A stretch of 64,000 bases of DNA from Patiria pectinifera. Its lineage: Eukaryota; Echinodermata; Asteroidea; Valvatida; Asterinidae. The translations under genes and the position numbers were made by a program. This document shows positions 1 through 12,477 of the stretch, piece after piece; the stretch's first letter is position 1, and every line of letters begins with the position of its first letter. The DNA lies in the NCBI GenBank assembly GCA_029964075.1, contig CM057135.1, positions 24,330,863 to 24,394,862 on the forward strand, read 5' to 3'. A model generated the notes under the pieces. It worked only from the letters and a program-made list of their open reading frames with translations. It had not been told where the DNA came from and did no database searches.

Positions 1-1023
1 ACAACATTGAAAAGATAATAAGCCAAATATTTTTCCCTGCAAGGCAGATTGTAATGGTATTTTTAGACGGTTAACGTTAGATACATGGTGTCCACTTTCC
101 ACTTGTGCATTCCTCTGCAAGTATCAAACAAGGCAATTGTGGGCTTCTTGTAGACTTGTCAAGGTATCCATTTCTTACTAAAACCAAATTGCGAAAAAAG
201 CTTGAGGAGAAGTAGGTTTATTCACTAAGAAGTGGACACTATAACTAATGTTAAGTAGACGCCAAAACTAACATTAAACTGGTGTGCTGTGATGTTTAAA
301 AGAGTGAAAAATAGCAAGAGCATTTGGCAATAGAAACATCTAAATTAACTGTCCTTGTCAAGTAATGTTATTGATATTTTCAAGCTGCTTGCAAATTTGG
401 AGAAAATTAGATTAACTTGAACGTTGGTTACGGTGTCCACTTAACGTTGATGAGAGGCGAGTACTTTACGCACTAGCCACCCATGCCACCCGATGAACAT
501 ACATGTTTGTTATACCTCAGTAATAGATCGTGATGTTTTATTGGTCGAGAACCCGAGCACGTGATGTGCCACAAACACGCATGTATGGTGTCAGGGTACA
601 CCCCGTGGTACATGAGTGATGTTCCCCACGGGGTACATTACCTTGATCGCCCCCACTGTCGAAAGTGTTGTTTCTATCGCCTTGCATAATAGAAATACCG
701 GTAGCTCGGGTAAGAGGCTTCAGACAAGCACGCACACGCAGGTTCGCGTGTCCGATGGACGCGCGCATAGAACATGGTCGCAGCTGTGATTGGCTGGTAA
801 TGGGGCAGGGATTAATGGATTGGTCTATTCAGTGAAAAGGTAAATTCGTGTTCCTGTGCAATGGAAAAAAAATTGTGCGAATATTCAGGGAGCAGTAATT
901 ACGGATCTTTTCAAAATAATACTTCCGCTATTACTGCACGGCACACTGGAGGAAATCCACAATTTCAGACGCTTGGAATATTACCGTGGTATGACACAAT
1001 TGTTGGCTGCCGTGATTGGGCGG

Positions 1024-1070
1024 GTTTTGTACACCCTCGGGTGCCATTTGCACCCTCAGGTGTACAAAAC
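1024..1070. repeat. Short perfect-looking hairpin
   Basis: The arms GTTTTGTACACC and its complement flank a short loop that itself repeats 'caccctc.ggtg', giving roughly 18-bp arms with few mismatches. There is no coding context. It could be a small MITE core or a chance palindrome. Confidence 0.5.
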
Positions 1071-2028
1071 ACTGTGGACCCCATCACAACAGGCAACAAT
1101 TGTACAATGTACAATATACAATTTGTACATCCTTAACCAGACTTGTATGATTGACTTGTGACTGAACTTGTGAATTGACTAGTTATTGACTTGCCACTGG
1201 ACTTGTCATGGACCAGACTTGAGGTGAAAAAAAGGAAATCACTTGTATCATCAATAATCAAAAATCACTTTAAATCAAATTATTTGAGGTAACCCTCGTG
1301 ATCATGACTCATCCTACATGTATACACCACGTACCGGTACATGTATAGACGCATTGCTTCCTGAATTTAAATGAAACATTTCTGCACCATAATGGTAATT
1401 TTATGGTTCCTCCTGAAACGAACTCACCGGGAACATTTTGAGCTAAACTTAGCAACAAAAGAAAAAACCCTGGAAATGCATCGTACGTGATCTTTGCTTT
1501 ATTCTCGTCACGGACAGCAAAAGCTTTTCGTTGGCGCAGTGGATGCCAAGGATCTGTTCAATTAACGTTGCGGCAGATACGCGACAGGTGGCAATCGAGT
1601 GAAACACGCCGGTAACTCGACATTATAAAACTGGGGGATATACCATTAATTGATTTTCTTGTCCGAGGGAAGTCCGCGTTTAAGTCTTCCTGGAAGTCTG
1701 GCCCATGGGAGTATTGAACATGCACGTCGATGCAAAGATTGAAAGTAATTCAAATGTTTTGTTTCACTTGTACCAGTACCAGGGTTCAGATTTGTCAGAT
1801 TTTACCTGATTTCAGGATTTTTAAAGAATCCCTTTTGAAATATGGAATCCATGAGGTTTTACCATGAAGGGCTTTGAAGGCACAATGTATTTCACCTATA
1901 CAAGTTTTTTATAGGACCAAAGAAATGAATATTTATAGGGGTGCCTTCAGGCAAATAAACACCGCAAATAAACACCATTTATTGGAGGGGTCATAATTTT
2001 GAATTTTGAATAATGACGCCATTTATAT

Positions 2029-2527
2029 ACAGAGTAAGAAAAAAACAAATGTCAGGACCATTGGTTTAGTGAAGCTCTGCATGTACATGTGTAGCACTTT
2101 CAAAATCTAGGATATGCAAGCCCAATTCATTTGCTTTCTTTTAGTATAAGAATGACTCAAATCACTCATGTACTTTTCAAGCTACGGAGTTTTAAACACA
2201 ACCACTGTTTTAAAGTTCTGTCCACAGATCACAAATAAGTAAGTGTTCTTTCAGCAAAATGAAAGCAACAGGGATGTGTGTGAATTGTTTTTGTTTTGCT
2301 GAAAGAACGCATACCTTTTTTGTGATCCATTGACAGAACTTTAAAGCGTTGGTTGTGTTTAAAATTCCCTAAGTTCAAAAAAGTACAATCTGATTTGAAT
2401 GATATTTGTACTAAAAGAAAGCTTATGAATTGGGCTTTCATATCCTAGTTTTTGAAAGTGCTTCATGCATAACTTCACTAAAACAATAGTCCCGACATTT
2501 GGGTTTCGTTATTTTAACTCACCCTGT
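2029..2527. repeat. Foldback element with ~230-bp arms
   Basis: Almost the entire 499 bp is one inverted repeat. The left arm (about 2029-2265) pairs with the right arm (about 2290-2527) through blocks such as the shared 'ctaggatatg.aagcccaattcat', 'ctttcttttagta' and 'tttaaagttctgtc' words, with scattered mismatches. Termini read ACAGAGTAAG and the complement of CTCACCCTGT. A second copy of the right arm lies at 39632-39810, so this is a dispersed non-autonomous element family, not a one-off palindrome. Confidence 0.85.
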
Positions 2528-3636
2528 AGACCTTTGGGGAATGTTGTTAGCTAATAGTTTAAAGATAGTGCCATTACTATCTTTAACCCTAACTCACCAG
2601 TGTCTTTTACTAAGGAATGGACCAAGTCCGCCAAAATCCATCACTGACCGTGTTTCACATAATGCTTTAGGACCAAATCCGCTGAAATCCACCACAAGAC
2701 CACCACTACTATAGGTGGATTTTGATGGACATGGTACTCATGGCTTCCCTACCAAAATGGGGGAATGGATTTTGATGGATTTGGGAAGGTTAGGGTTAAA
2801 CCAAGGATGCTTGTCGACAATAATTTTGTCAGCTACTTTTGGATAGCTGCAAAATGATCTACTCTACCCTTAAAGCGGCCGAAACTCTGGTCACCAAATA
2901 AGCATGTAACCTAAGCTACTTTTCCTTGCAAAGGGGCATACTGCATAGATGCTAGGAGTGATTCAAAGCGAACTCTATTTCAGGAAACCGTTTGCGGTTG
3001 ATGAAAGATGGATTAAGGAGTACGTACAAGTTCCCCCCACTCCCCTATCTTTACCCCAAGGGGGAAGGGGGAGGGTCCAGAGGATCAGTGAACTACCCCC
3101 TTGGAAAGAAAGTGTTTTTGAAGAGTTCGGTCGCGGCGCAAACTCTGTAAATGGCGAGTCGCAGGTGCGTCACGAGAGTGTGACTAATAAATGTGTCCCT
3201 CGCAAACCAGGAAAGGAGGAGCCAGTGTCATATTGACGCGGCTGGAAATTGGCAACAGCTTTTTCATTTCCTTTCAGTCCCCAGCGTGAATTTGGATTTT
3301 TATTTATTTATTTTTTTTTCCTTTTCGTTTCCTTGGAAGTTTGTCATCATCAAGTGCGCCAACTTTCGGTTCGTGGAAGGAGTTTGATATCGGACAGCAT
3401 TTCAGACAAAATTGGAGTTGAAAGATTGCAACCCAAATATACATCTCATTGATAAAATGTACCCGAATGCGGAAAAGACATTCATCAAGTTTGTTGGGTG
3501 AAACAAAATTTCTTGTGTCAGGAGAAGACTTCACTTTTGCTTGTAATAAATCTTAATTATCACAAGGACAAAGTATGAAATGCATGAAATTCTCTTGCCA
3601 GCAGATCTTTTAGAAACCACATTTTTTTGTTGACAG

Positions 3637-3735
3637 TCCGGTTGTCCGAAGGTTCGTTAGTCTGAAGGTTTGCTTGTCTGAAGGGTCGTAAGTCCAAAGC
3701 TTTGTTAGTCCAAAGGTTCAATAGTTCGAGGGGCC
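3637..3735. repeat. Degenerate ~19-bp minisatellite
   Basis: About five imperfect units resembling GTCCGAAGGTTCGTTA follow one another, with alternation of tccgaagg, tctgaagg and tccaaagg. No coding potential is apparent. Confidence 0.7.
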
Positions 3736-4432
3736 CATTATTCCACAAATAGAAAGTTAAATTCTTCTTCGAAACTAAGGCTCTAGGCCGACACTCGATC
3801 GTCCTAAACGAGAAGACATTGCAATGACGTCCAGACGATACACAAATTCAAACACTATTCATAAAGATGACCCGAAGACCGATCTTAAGTTAAGACAAGT
3901 TCAACCGCGTTGCTCAAGAAATTAGAAATTATGTTGAATGCATCTTAACCAGTTAACGCTGGGATTATTTTGATATATCTGGCCTCGCTTGCTGTGAGCG
4001 GGTCGCAGACAGATATTTCCGGTCTCGCTCATTGCGTGTTTATCTGTCATCCGTTTCAAAGACTGCAAAATCTTTGCGTGTATACATATCATCCGACATG
4101 AACTGGTTAAGTTGGGTGAAATCGATCCTAGAATGAGTTGCGAGATAAGACGAGTTAGAATTTTGTGAAATCAGCCCCAGTCAAGTTAATAACAAAAAAC
4201 TCAATTTGATTGGTCCCCCAGATGTGTGTTTTACTTGAAATACTCCATACATGTACATGTATACATCATTCACGGTCTTTTCCAATTCAGTTTTTTGAAG
4301 CAGGTACCGGTATGTATGGTTAGAAAGCATTGGCCAAACTTCAGAAACATTTTCCAATGTGTCTGCAGTGCAATTAGTGTGAAATTGCTCTCTCAGTTTT
4401 ATTCTGGTTCTGTTTTGCTTGTTTCACGTCTG

Positions 4433-4435
4433 CAG
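4433..4435 (+). other. Putative splice acceptor upstream of the POMP start codon
   Basis: A pyrimidine-rich tract (tattctggttctgttttgct followed by tgtttcacgtctgcag) ends in CAG 22 bp before the ATG. It looks as good as the gene's confirmed acceptors and implies an upstream 5'-UTR exon. No transcript evidence is available here. Confidence 0.6.
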
Positions 4436-4457
4436 AACTTCAGAAGAAATATAAAAA

Positions 4458-4552
4458 ATGGCAGACCAAGGATTCAGCGCCCAGCCGGTCGGAGCTGTTG
4501 AAGTAGCACATGACAGCAAGAACTACGGGGCACCAGACCTCATGCTGAATGG
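4458..4552 (+). CDS. POMP: POMP coding exon 1 (start codon exon)
   Basis: The exon encodes residues 1-31 plus two bases of codon 32, starting MADQGFSAQP and ending in PDLMLN followed by a split Gly codon. The ATG at 4458 has a good context (A at -3, G at +4), and no upstream in-frame extension looks coding. The donor is GG|GTGAGT. The N-terminus is the least conserved part of UMP1 proteins, so this exon is recognised mainly from the clean join to exon 2 and the PDLMLNGPSSVKESL stretch, which fits the family's region before the SHPLE motif. A pyrimidine-rich tract ending in CAG at 4433-4435 suggests the exon itself begins at 4436 as an internal exon with 22 bp of 5' UTR. Confidence 0.93.
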
Positions 4553-4715
4553 GTGAGTGCTTTTTTGTCCTCATTTTTTTAGGTTAAGTAATAAAGAACA
4601 ACACCACTTTGTGTAGGGCTTTATTGCCCCCAAAAGTGAGTGTGTACAATATGGTCATGTACATTTAACATTACGATTTGCGGTTACACACCTATGTTCC
4701 GACACACCTATGTTC

Positions 4716-5459
4716 ACACAGTCGTGTTTTACTATACGCCTGAGGACAACCTATTGTGTTTCCCTTTGTCCCTGTACTTTAACACTTTCCCATAGACTAA
4801 GAACGTAACCATATGATCGAGGACCGTTTCCAACAAAAGACCCAACGTCCGAGGACTGAAAGGATCTTTTGTTCTCCCTTTGTGTGTCGGTCCTCGGGGG
4901 TTATGTAGAACACGTACACACATACCTACTTGGTGTGTTCGGACACACCTACCAGTATGTTCCGACACACCTATATTCCGATTGCACATATTCCTATCCC
5001 CAACCCTAACCCTAACCAGGAGTAGCACAATCTGATGTGCAGCTTGTCGGAACATACCGGTAGGGGTGTCGGAAGATAGGGGTGTCGGAACATAGAGCAG
5101 TCACCGTACTGGCACAGTCGTAGATGTTTGGGATTATTGGGGAAGGTTGTGCACCTACCGGTACTGCGGTGCATGTGCATGTGATATGTAAAATGCCAAG
5201 GGTATTCGGTACTCGTGTTTAGTCCCCACAGTTACGAAACAAGTACCGGTATATATATGTTATGTTCTACATAACCCGACACCCGACCGACACACAAAGA
5301 CAAGAAAAAGTCCCCTTTCAGAGTTGGGTCTGGTGGCTTTGTTTGAAACGGCCCGATCGCACGCTGCTACGTGCTCAGTCTATGGGAAAGTGTTAAAGTA
5401 CAGGGACAAAGGGAAACACAACAGGTTGTCCTCAGGCGTATAGTAAAACACGACTGTGT
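4716..5459. mobile_element. 744-bp inverted-repeat element with near-identical 82-bp ends and GTTC target duplication
   Basis: The left end (4716-4797) and the reverse complement of the right end (5378-5459) start ACACAGTCGTGTTTTACTAT and differ at about one position over 82 bp. GTTC occurs directly outside both ends (4712-4715 and 5460-5463), consistent with a 4-bp target-site duplication. The interior has further inverted segments ('ggttatgtagaacac' against 'tgttctacataacc') and repeated 'ttccgacacacctat' words, and no transposase. A third copy of the terminus lies at 12102-12190. The superfamily is not clear. Confidence 0.85.
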
Positions 5460-6646
5460 GTTCATGTACATGTACATGTACATCATGTATGTCATGTGCA
5501 TGTTCTTGAAACATGGATCCGTCTTTCCTTTCTCTGAAAAAAAAAGATCCGGAAGCATCATTCAACAGGTCTTCATGAACATCAACATCTTAATTTGTAA
5601 AAACGTTAATACAAACATTTATTTAAACAAAACACATTAGAAACGGAAGGGAAAAATTATCAGTTTCAATGTAGTAAAGAACTCAAAGCAATGTATACTC
5701 AGTGTGTTTACATGTCGGTGAAGGGCAAAACCTAATTTGATTTACCGTATATCACCCAGTCGCAAAATTCCATCTTATAATAACTCTAAGCAACACAGCG
5801 TGCAGTGAGTTGCTAAACCCGTGCAACATGCGCAACAGGTCTCCAAAGTGCCGTTTTTGAGTCACCGGTAACCCATCAACAGTTGGCACGCACACTGCAT
5901 ATATCACGGCCTGTCTTATGTCACAGACAGGGTAGCGGGGGACCGTTTGATGGGCCACATCCTCGGACAGGTGCGCTGTGACGTTTTGACGGGATCCTTC
6001 ATTACTTTGTTGCTTGCGCAGAGTGTTTGTCAATGAAATGGCATGAACTACGTGTACATGTTGGCAGGGATAAAGTTACTTAAGATTCCAAGCTTTAAAA
6101 TGGTATAAAAATAACGGCGGTACGTGTTTCCGCACCTACCCTAGAGCCTCGCAAAAAAAAAGTTGCGGGTATTTTTTGAATAACACGTTTTCAGGTTTAT
6201 TGAGTGAACTCCTAAGAAGTTCCTTCACGGATATTACATAATGCTGGAAATAGCCTGGCCCGACTTCCAGTGTATATTGGAAATTGGCTTGTTTCTTGTT
6301 ACAGGATGCTCATGCAACAACTCCCATTAAAAAAGATCTATCGATATAAGAAACGCCTAAAGTTTACTTTTATTGCACCTGAGAGAGAAATTATAGTACA
6401 GGATGTGTGCGTTTCATCATTTTTGAAACTCTGGTGACTTATTTATGACACGGGAGCCAGACTGGCTTTTCACTGAAAGTGAACAGAGGTCAGGGGCAAA
6501 CACCTGGACTTATAAATGTCAACAGGTGTCCAACGTTACACCTTTACTCAGCAAATTACACCTACATGTAGGACTAAAAATAGTGGTGTGCATCGGAACT
6601 GGGTACCCGAGTACCAGACCGCTGATGTCAAAACCGGTTCCAGATT

Positions 6647-6767
6647 GTGGGATTGGGGACCCGTAACCAACTTTACATGTTACATAGCGTAGTAACTTTT
6701 CAGACCCAGTGGGATTGTGGGGGACCGGACACGTTTACATGTTACATAGCGTAGTAACTTTTCAGAC
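6647..6767. repeat. Two-copy 62-bp tandem duplication
   Basis: The sequence beginning gtgggattg and ending in tttacatgttacatagcgta then gtaacttttcagac appears twice in succession; the second half of the unit is identical over more than 30 bp. It lies just left of a TTAA MITE copy and has no coding content. Confidence 0.8.
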
Positions 6768-6840
6768 AATGAAAAAGAAAGGTTTTGGATGCTATTTGTG
6801 GGAATTTTCAAAATGAAAACCAGGCTACATTGCAAATCAG

Positions 6841-7271
6841 AAAAGATATAGTCCATCATTTGTAATTTGTGCATTTTGTTCGTTTGAAGCAACAAAGTGT
6901 TCAAAATCTAAAGAAGGATACTAAGCAACTAACCTGATGAAGTTTCAGCTCAGCTTCAGCTGTATATATCCCGAGAAAAACAGCATTCTAGGATCTCAAT
7001 TTCAAATCAAAAGTTGCTGAATCATGTTTCTGCGCCGAATAACAAAACGAACTACCGGTACTAATTAAAATTTTGCTATGGTGCGTCTTAAGATGCACCG
7101 TTGGAAAGGCCTTCTTTCGTTGATTACTTCAAAATGATACCGTAGCTTGCCAGAAAGATTAATTTCACAGGGAGTTTAGTCCACTTACTATCTTTCAACC
7201 AAGTATGTTTTTCAACAATAATACGCCAGTTACTTTTTCGGATGGCTGCAAATGATGGACTATAGCTTTAA
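6841..7271 (+). mobile_element. TTAA MITE, family 1, copy a
   Basis: This non-autonomous element of about 430 bp has terminal inverted repeats, AAGATATAGTCCATCATTTG at the left and the complement CAAATGATGGACTATAGCTT at the right, followed by TAA. The interior shares long stretches with the copies at 17865-18384, 7709-8258 and 57540-58045. TTAA at the ends fits piggyBac or Kolobok elements; the AGG/AGC start after TTAA is more like Kolobok. Confidence 0.85.
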
Positions 7272-7708
7272 ACATCACATGACAAGATTGCTGTTATGAA
7301 AGGGAGTAGGCCATTGGAAATACCGGTGCAGTAACTTTTAAAAAAAAAGGGTAGATACCGAATCAATGAGAAAATCGTTTCTAAAACTAAGTGAAGAATT
7401 ATGGACCAGTGGTTATTTTCATGTGAAATTATTCTGCCTGAAATGGTATCGTTCTGAAGAAAACAGCCATTGAAGGTGGGTTTTTAAAAAAAAGTGGGCC
7501 TGCACTATTTTTTACATGCACTGGCAATGGGATTCCGTAGCCAGACCAAAACGAATTGTGGGTATATTTTATCTGTTGTCTCTTCATACACAAAAGCCAT
7601 TGAGCTCAAAACTTCTCCAGGTTTGTTATGCACCCTACATGTACTTATTGTTGTTTGAAACGAAAAACAAAAATGCGCAAAGAGCGTGATCCTATGGTAT
7701 GGACACAA

Positions 7709-8258
7709 TTAAAGGTACAGTAACATCATTTGCCGCTATCCAAGAAGTAACTGACAACATTATTATTTAAGAGCTTATTTAAAGCGTACTTGGTGTAAAG
7801 ATAGTAATTACACTAAACTCCCTGTGACATTACTCTATCTGGCAAGCCGTCATTTTGAAGAAACAGTAAAAGAAGGTCATTTCCAAAGATGCGTCTGAAG
7901 ACGCATTTTTGGAAGTTTCCGTTAGTAAATTGGTTTGAATTTGGCGGCTGGTGCGCCCAATCGTTGACACGATGCACACGCACGCGCGATTGCTACAATT
8001 CGTCAGTTCAGTGCGTGACATCGCCTAACTGCCATTGGCTAAATGAGAACGTGTCCCAGATGCTGGTTTCTGGTGAAATTCAAAACATGACTTGGGAAGT
8101 TTTAAATTGAAATCAGACCCTGGAATATTATTTTCTTGGAATGTACAGCATTCACTGAGCTGAAAGGTTAGTTGTAAAGCTCTTTTCTTTAGATTTTGAG
8201 CACGTTTGTTGCTTCAAACAAAAAATGCAGAATTGACAAATGACTACTCTACCTTTAA
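7709..8258 (-). mobile_element. TTAA MITE, family 1, copy c (inverted)
   Basis: The element starts TTAAAGGTACAGTAACATCA and ends in ACTACTCTACCTTTAA. It is the reverse orientation of copies a and b, recognisable by 'ctatccaagaagtaactgac', 'cactaaactccctgtga' and the internal 'gcttcaaacaaaaaatgca'. About 550 bp, no ORF of its own. Confidence 0.85.
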
Positions 8259-9279
8259 GCACTACACAAGGGGTAGTGCATGAATATTTTGTGAGTTTTT
8301 ATGACAAGGTTTGATTCAGTGCCCAAGGATAGTACCGGTACATACCCAGTTGGCACGTGGCCAGGAAATTGCAGACTCGTGCACTGATCAACTCAAGGGC
8401 CAAGTCCTGGGTCTTGTTCAGCAGTGTATACTACAGGGAGCGTTGGACGCCGGGGTGTCGGGTTTCATGGAGGGAGGGGGGGGGGGGCAGAGGAGTGATG
8501 GGGATCTTTTGACTTGCTGGTGTCAGCTGGGAGGGGAACCAAGTTCACCAGGTCTGGTTTCCTGAGAGCTCTGTCGTGATAGATGATTGCGCATCCAGGT
8601 TTTGACTGAAAGCCTGTTTTTTATTTAGAGTCTTTTTTTTTTCTTTGGGGGTAGTTCGTGAACAGGAAGGTACATGTACAGGAAATCAGGGTTACACATT
8701 GGGGACATAACATTTTGTGTGGCTGCCGCTGTAAATACTGTGGGAGACTGTCAAGTTGGCCTAGATCTGTAGTTGGCAAGTTATCGATGGTCCTTGTGTA
8801 CGGGTACATGTACCGGTACATGGTAGGCTTACATGTGCAGGGCTACCAACTTTGGCGTTGAGAATTTGGCATTGGAGCTTGATCAGAATGATCATGCTAA
8901 TGCGAGCGGGAAGCGCGAAGCCCTAACGGCGTGTGGTTTGGGGCGTGGTTCGGGGCCCGTGTAAGGACCTGGAAAATGTTGGATACTAGACACTCTGTGG
9001 TGCGATCTGAGGCAATTTCTGACCTTTTTAACCAATTTTCTTTAGCAAAAGATCATCATTTCAACCTCATTTTAAACTTCAGAGTCAATTTTAAATTAAT
9101 TTTTTTTTCAGGGTGAAAAATGCCTTGTGTGCGTGAGAGCATGAGAATAACCTGAAATGCGTGAGTCTCGTTCTCAATGTGTGAGAGTTGGCAGGCCTGC
9201 TACGTTTGTATAGCTCACCAAGATGATTGGTTACTCACCTACATTTTAGTCCAGTGCAAACACCCAGCTGGTAACCAAC

Positions 9280-9795
9280 CTCTTTTCGATCTTGTTGCGG
9301 CATGTTGGTTCCCATCATGCCTTGTGCGATCTCGACCCTGGGAATTGCGTAATTTAAATGTGCCAAATAGTGACACAGTTAAGTATTAGGACTGCAGTCG
9401 ATGTATTTAACACGTGACGCAGTGCTTAACATTTTGAAAGTTTTTATTTTTGGATGATCAATCCTTTCAAACATGAGATTTCGACATCAACTTATTCAGC
9501 AAGGATTTATATTAAATGTACGTACCTCTGTCGTCCCTTTACAAGACAAGATACAGGTTTGTTTGGGTGAAAAATGAGGCTTCCTGAATACATATCGTAC
9601 AGGCGTCACGCAGTCTTGAAAAATATGTTTGTATAAAGTGACGTGACGTTCAGGAGATTACGCGGGAGCGCGTATAGGGCATGCAGTCTTGGAAATACGC
9701 GCGCAATAGCCGGTCAGCATCATTTGCATACATTATGGCCAGGGGTTAGTGAAGGAACGCACACGCGCCCATGGAGTCGAGGCTACCTGGAAACA
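9280..9795 (+). repeat. Dispersed ~520-bp repeat, copy 1
   Basis: This block recurs in inverted orientation at 18968-19528. Shared landmarks include 'catcatgccttgtgcgatc', 'taggactgcagtcgatgtat', 'tttcaaacatgagatttcgacat' in diverged form, and 'catggagtcgaggct'. No terminal inverted repeats are obvious. The middle is rich in acg and cgcg words. Confidence 0.75.
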
Positions 9796-12101
9796 TTCTT
9801 TCTGTCAATTTTCTTAGTTCAATGGTTATTGGCCAACTTTACTTATAATTCATTTTTTTTTAAAGAAAGTCATTGTGCATAATTATAATGGACATCATTA
9901 GACATTTTAATATACTTCATAGCAAAGCATTATTCTGTGAAAGTAGCAAACAACACTCCATAATGTCATACGTTATGAGGAAAGAGGATACTGCGACCAG
10001 TGATTGCATAGATGCGTGTTTATGTACACGTATAGATTCCCAGCCCGGTTATTTTTGCAATGGTGTCAGTAAACATTTTCTTGAGTCAAATTTGTTTTGG
10101 TAACATTAGTTCAATGTGAACACAGCCTTTAGATACATGTAAGTAATTTTTGGATGGTCTATTCAAAACCAGGGGCAGTCTATCCAGAAAAACCATATCG
10201 GATATTTGGTGGATAATTGAATATTTGGATATTCGGTATATATTTGGCACAGCCCTATGTACTTGAACCTAATATCTTCTACCCAGTTATGTTTTTTCCT
10301 ACCAATAGCCAACCTATGATAAGTGAATTTCTTGAACTTGAAGTAATTTGCTTAAACATGTACTGGTACCGGTAGCTAGCAATAGGTTCACCACACAAAC
10401 TGTCATGGTATACAAAAGGCTCATGATTGGTATGCTGTTTCATTTTGCTCAGCACAGAATTTTACTTCAAAATATTTTCTGCTTAGTAAATCTGCTTATC
10501 AAATTCATGAAATCGGGACTGGGTGAGCAAGTTGCACATGCAGCACCCCTTTGCCCCCATTACTGGGTCACTGCCCGAATGCCCATCCCTATCCCCTTGC
10601 GCAGATGGGATACCCATAGAGGGCAGCGTTTGGTACCTGGCCCATTTTATCCCCCCCCCCCCCCTTCGAAATATCAAGGATCTGTTGATCCATGGGATTA
10701 CATGTCGCTGCTGCACCAGACAGGGTCCTTGAGGATTTGAGGTCTGAACTTCTCACCCCTCTCCGTTTCCACGATGGTTTTTCTCCAACTAACATCTGTA
10801 TTTTGTATGGACTCCCCAGATTGTTTTTGCGGGCCAAAGCTCTTCAACTAGTGCCATGGTCCAGTGGTTACATGTCCAACTCGTGGAGAAAGAAACTATT
10901 TTCTGACCAGTCACTAGGAAGTGAGATTGAAGTCAGATATTGCCATTTTGTAATTCAAAATTTGTAATGGGGCAAAAATTCAATGGGGCAGCTTAATTTG
11001 TTATAAATAATGAATGGTTATGAGTGCAATGGTAAGAATTATTTCAGGAGGTGACAGATAGAATGTTCCAAAAATTGCATACAGCCACAATCCTGCAAAA
11101 TCCTCCGTTGGCCTAACTCTTGAATGTGTTCCTTGGAGGCGTGACCACTGCCTCAATCCTGCAAAATCCTCCAGCAATCACTGTCAGTATGTTGAGGCAG
11201 AGCCAGTGACATGCTGGAGCAGTGCGGAGGATTTCAAGTATAATCTAGGCCTAAAGTTATGCACGGCTGAGCATAAACAACACAAGCTTGACATAGTGCA
11301 TCCTGCTTAAAACAAGCCACACGTTTTTGCCATAATGGCCGCAATCCTGCAAAATCCTCCATTTTGCAAAGAGGATTTTGGAGGATTTGGGACGGTTAGG
11401 GTTAAAATGAGGCGTGCAAGCATTTTGGTAATCCTATTGGTTGAGGGACCCTGGAGTGCATGCATACTACATTGTACTAGAGCACGACACCTCAGAAAAT
11501 GACTGTCGCCGAATTAGTCTGTAGCATTTTGGCTGGCGACCTATTTTTGCTTAGCAGATATTTTCAGTAAATACTAAGCCAAACCTCATGCTTAAGCAGC
11601 CTCACGAAACTGGCCCCATTTTTGTTGAAGCAGTCTGTCTGGACATGGATTGTGATGGAGAGTCAACTGGGCCATCTTCCCCTTGTTCCCTGCTTCACTC
11701 TCCCTCAGGGGATGGGCTTTAGCAAGATATACAGATGTAGCCTGTCAACGGAACCAGCCTCTGAACAACAGTAACAGGTGGAGACCAGACCAGAGTATCT
11801 AGGCGTCAACCAGACATCACATGCCATATAGATTATTGGTCACATCCAACAGTGGGTGCACGCGATGAAGCTTATTTTGGAAGGCCCTGATAAGCTTCTT
11901 CTTTTTTTTTGGCTGAGGAAGAGAGACAGCAGGGGAAGCCAACTACAAGGATATGGGACAGGATGCTGTTACAGTCTTGTTGAAAGCAACTGAAAGAGGT
12001 TGGAGCCTGTGCTAGAATAATACCAGTAGATGGTGCTGTGTGACCACTTTTGAGATCCCCAGTGCAGTGGGAGGGACACACAACGTACGCTAGCACTCTT
12101 G

Positions 12102-12190
12102 TTTTACTATACGCCCGAGGACAATGCTTTGTGTTTTCCTTTGTCCCTTTAATGTACATGTAACACTCTCCCGTAGACTGAGCACACTCC
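12102..12190. mobile_element. Single terminus of the 4716-5459 element family
   Basis: An 85-bp segment beginning gttttactatacgcccgagg matches the end of the element at 4716, with a few substitutions and an inserted acatgta. No partner terminus is seen nearby, so it is a solo end or truncated copy. Confidence 0.75.
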
Positions 12191-12390
12191 TTTTGTAACC
12201 ATTGAGTGGCTAATTCTGCATGGAATTTGCAGAAAATGACAACCTTTAATATTGTGGTGTTCACATGAGGGGGTGTAAATTTGATATGGGATTGTGCCCT
12301 TGGGTTGTGATTTTTGGAAGCGCTGTTCAAGAGCTTAAGACCACCGTGCTTGAATTATTCACTTATTCTGGAATTGAGGAAATCAAACAG

Positions 12391-12471
12391 GCTGTGGTAG
12401 GACTTGAACCCTTAACCTCGTGCTTATAAGGCATTAATACTTGAGCGGGGGACCTGTTCCACCATGCCTCC
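12391..12471 (-). repeat. tRNA-like SINE head fragment
   Basis: Read on the minus strand this has a B-box-like GGGTTCAAGTCC and a preceding A-box-like segment, with 'ggtggaacaggtcccccgct' at its start. The arms do not form a proper tRNA cloverleaf, so it is taken as a SINE head rather than a tRNA gene. Confidence 0.5.
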
Positions 12472-12477
12472 CTTGCA

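Larger units (their letters stand above)
1..4435. other. Region upstream of POMP, no gene recognised
   Basis: No coding exon could be recognised on either strand. The stretch holds a hairpin at 1024-1070, a 499-bp foldback element at 2029-2527, a relic of a TTAA MITE near 2816-2876 and a degenerate minisatellite at 3637-3735. The block 3100-3260 is richer in CpG than its surroundings and contains CAG|GTGCGT at 3161-3169, a possible donor for a POMP 5' noncoding exon; this is a weak guess. If used, it would include a short upstream ORF starting at the ATG at 3151. Confidence 0.4.

Noticed and set aside
4993-5018. Telomere-like CCCTAACCCTAACC
   Set aside because: Only about two units, lying inside the 744-bp inverted-repeat element; too short to indicate an interstitial telomere.
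11872-12330. 152-codon open frame on the - strand
   Set aside because: No recognisable domain; it overlaps a terminus of the 4716-5459 element family and looks like chance open sequence.
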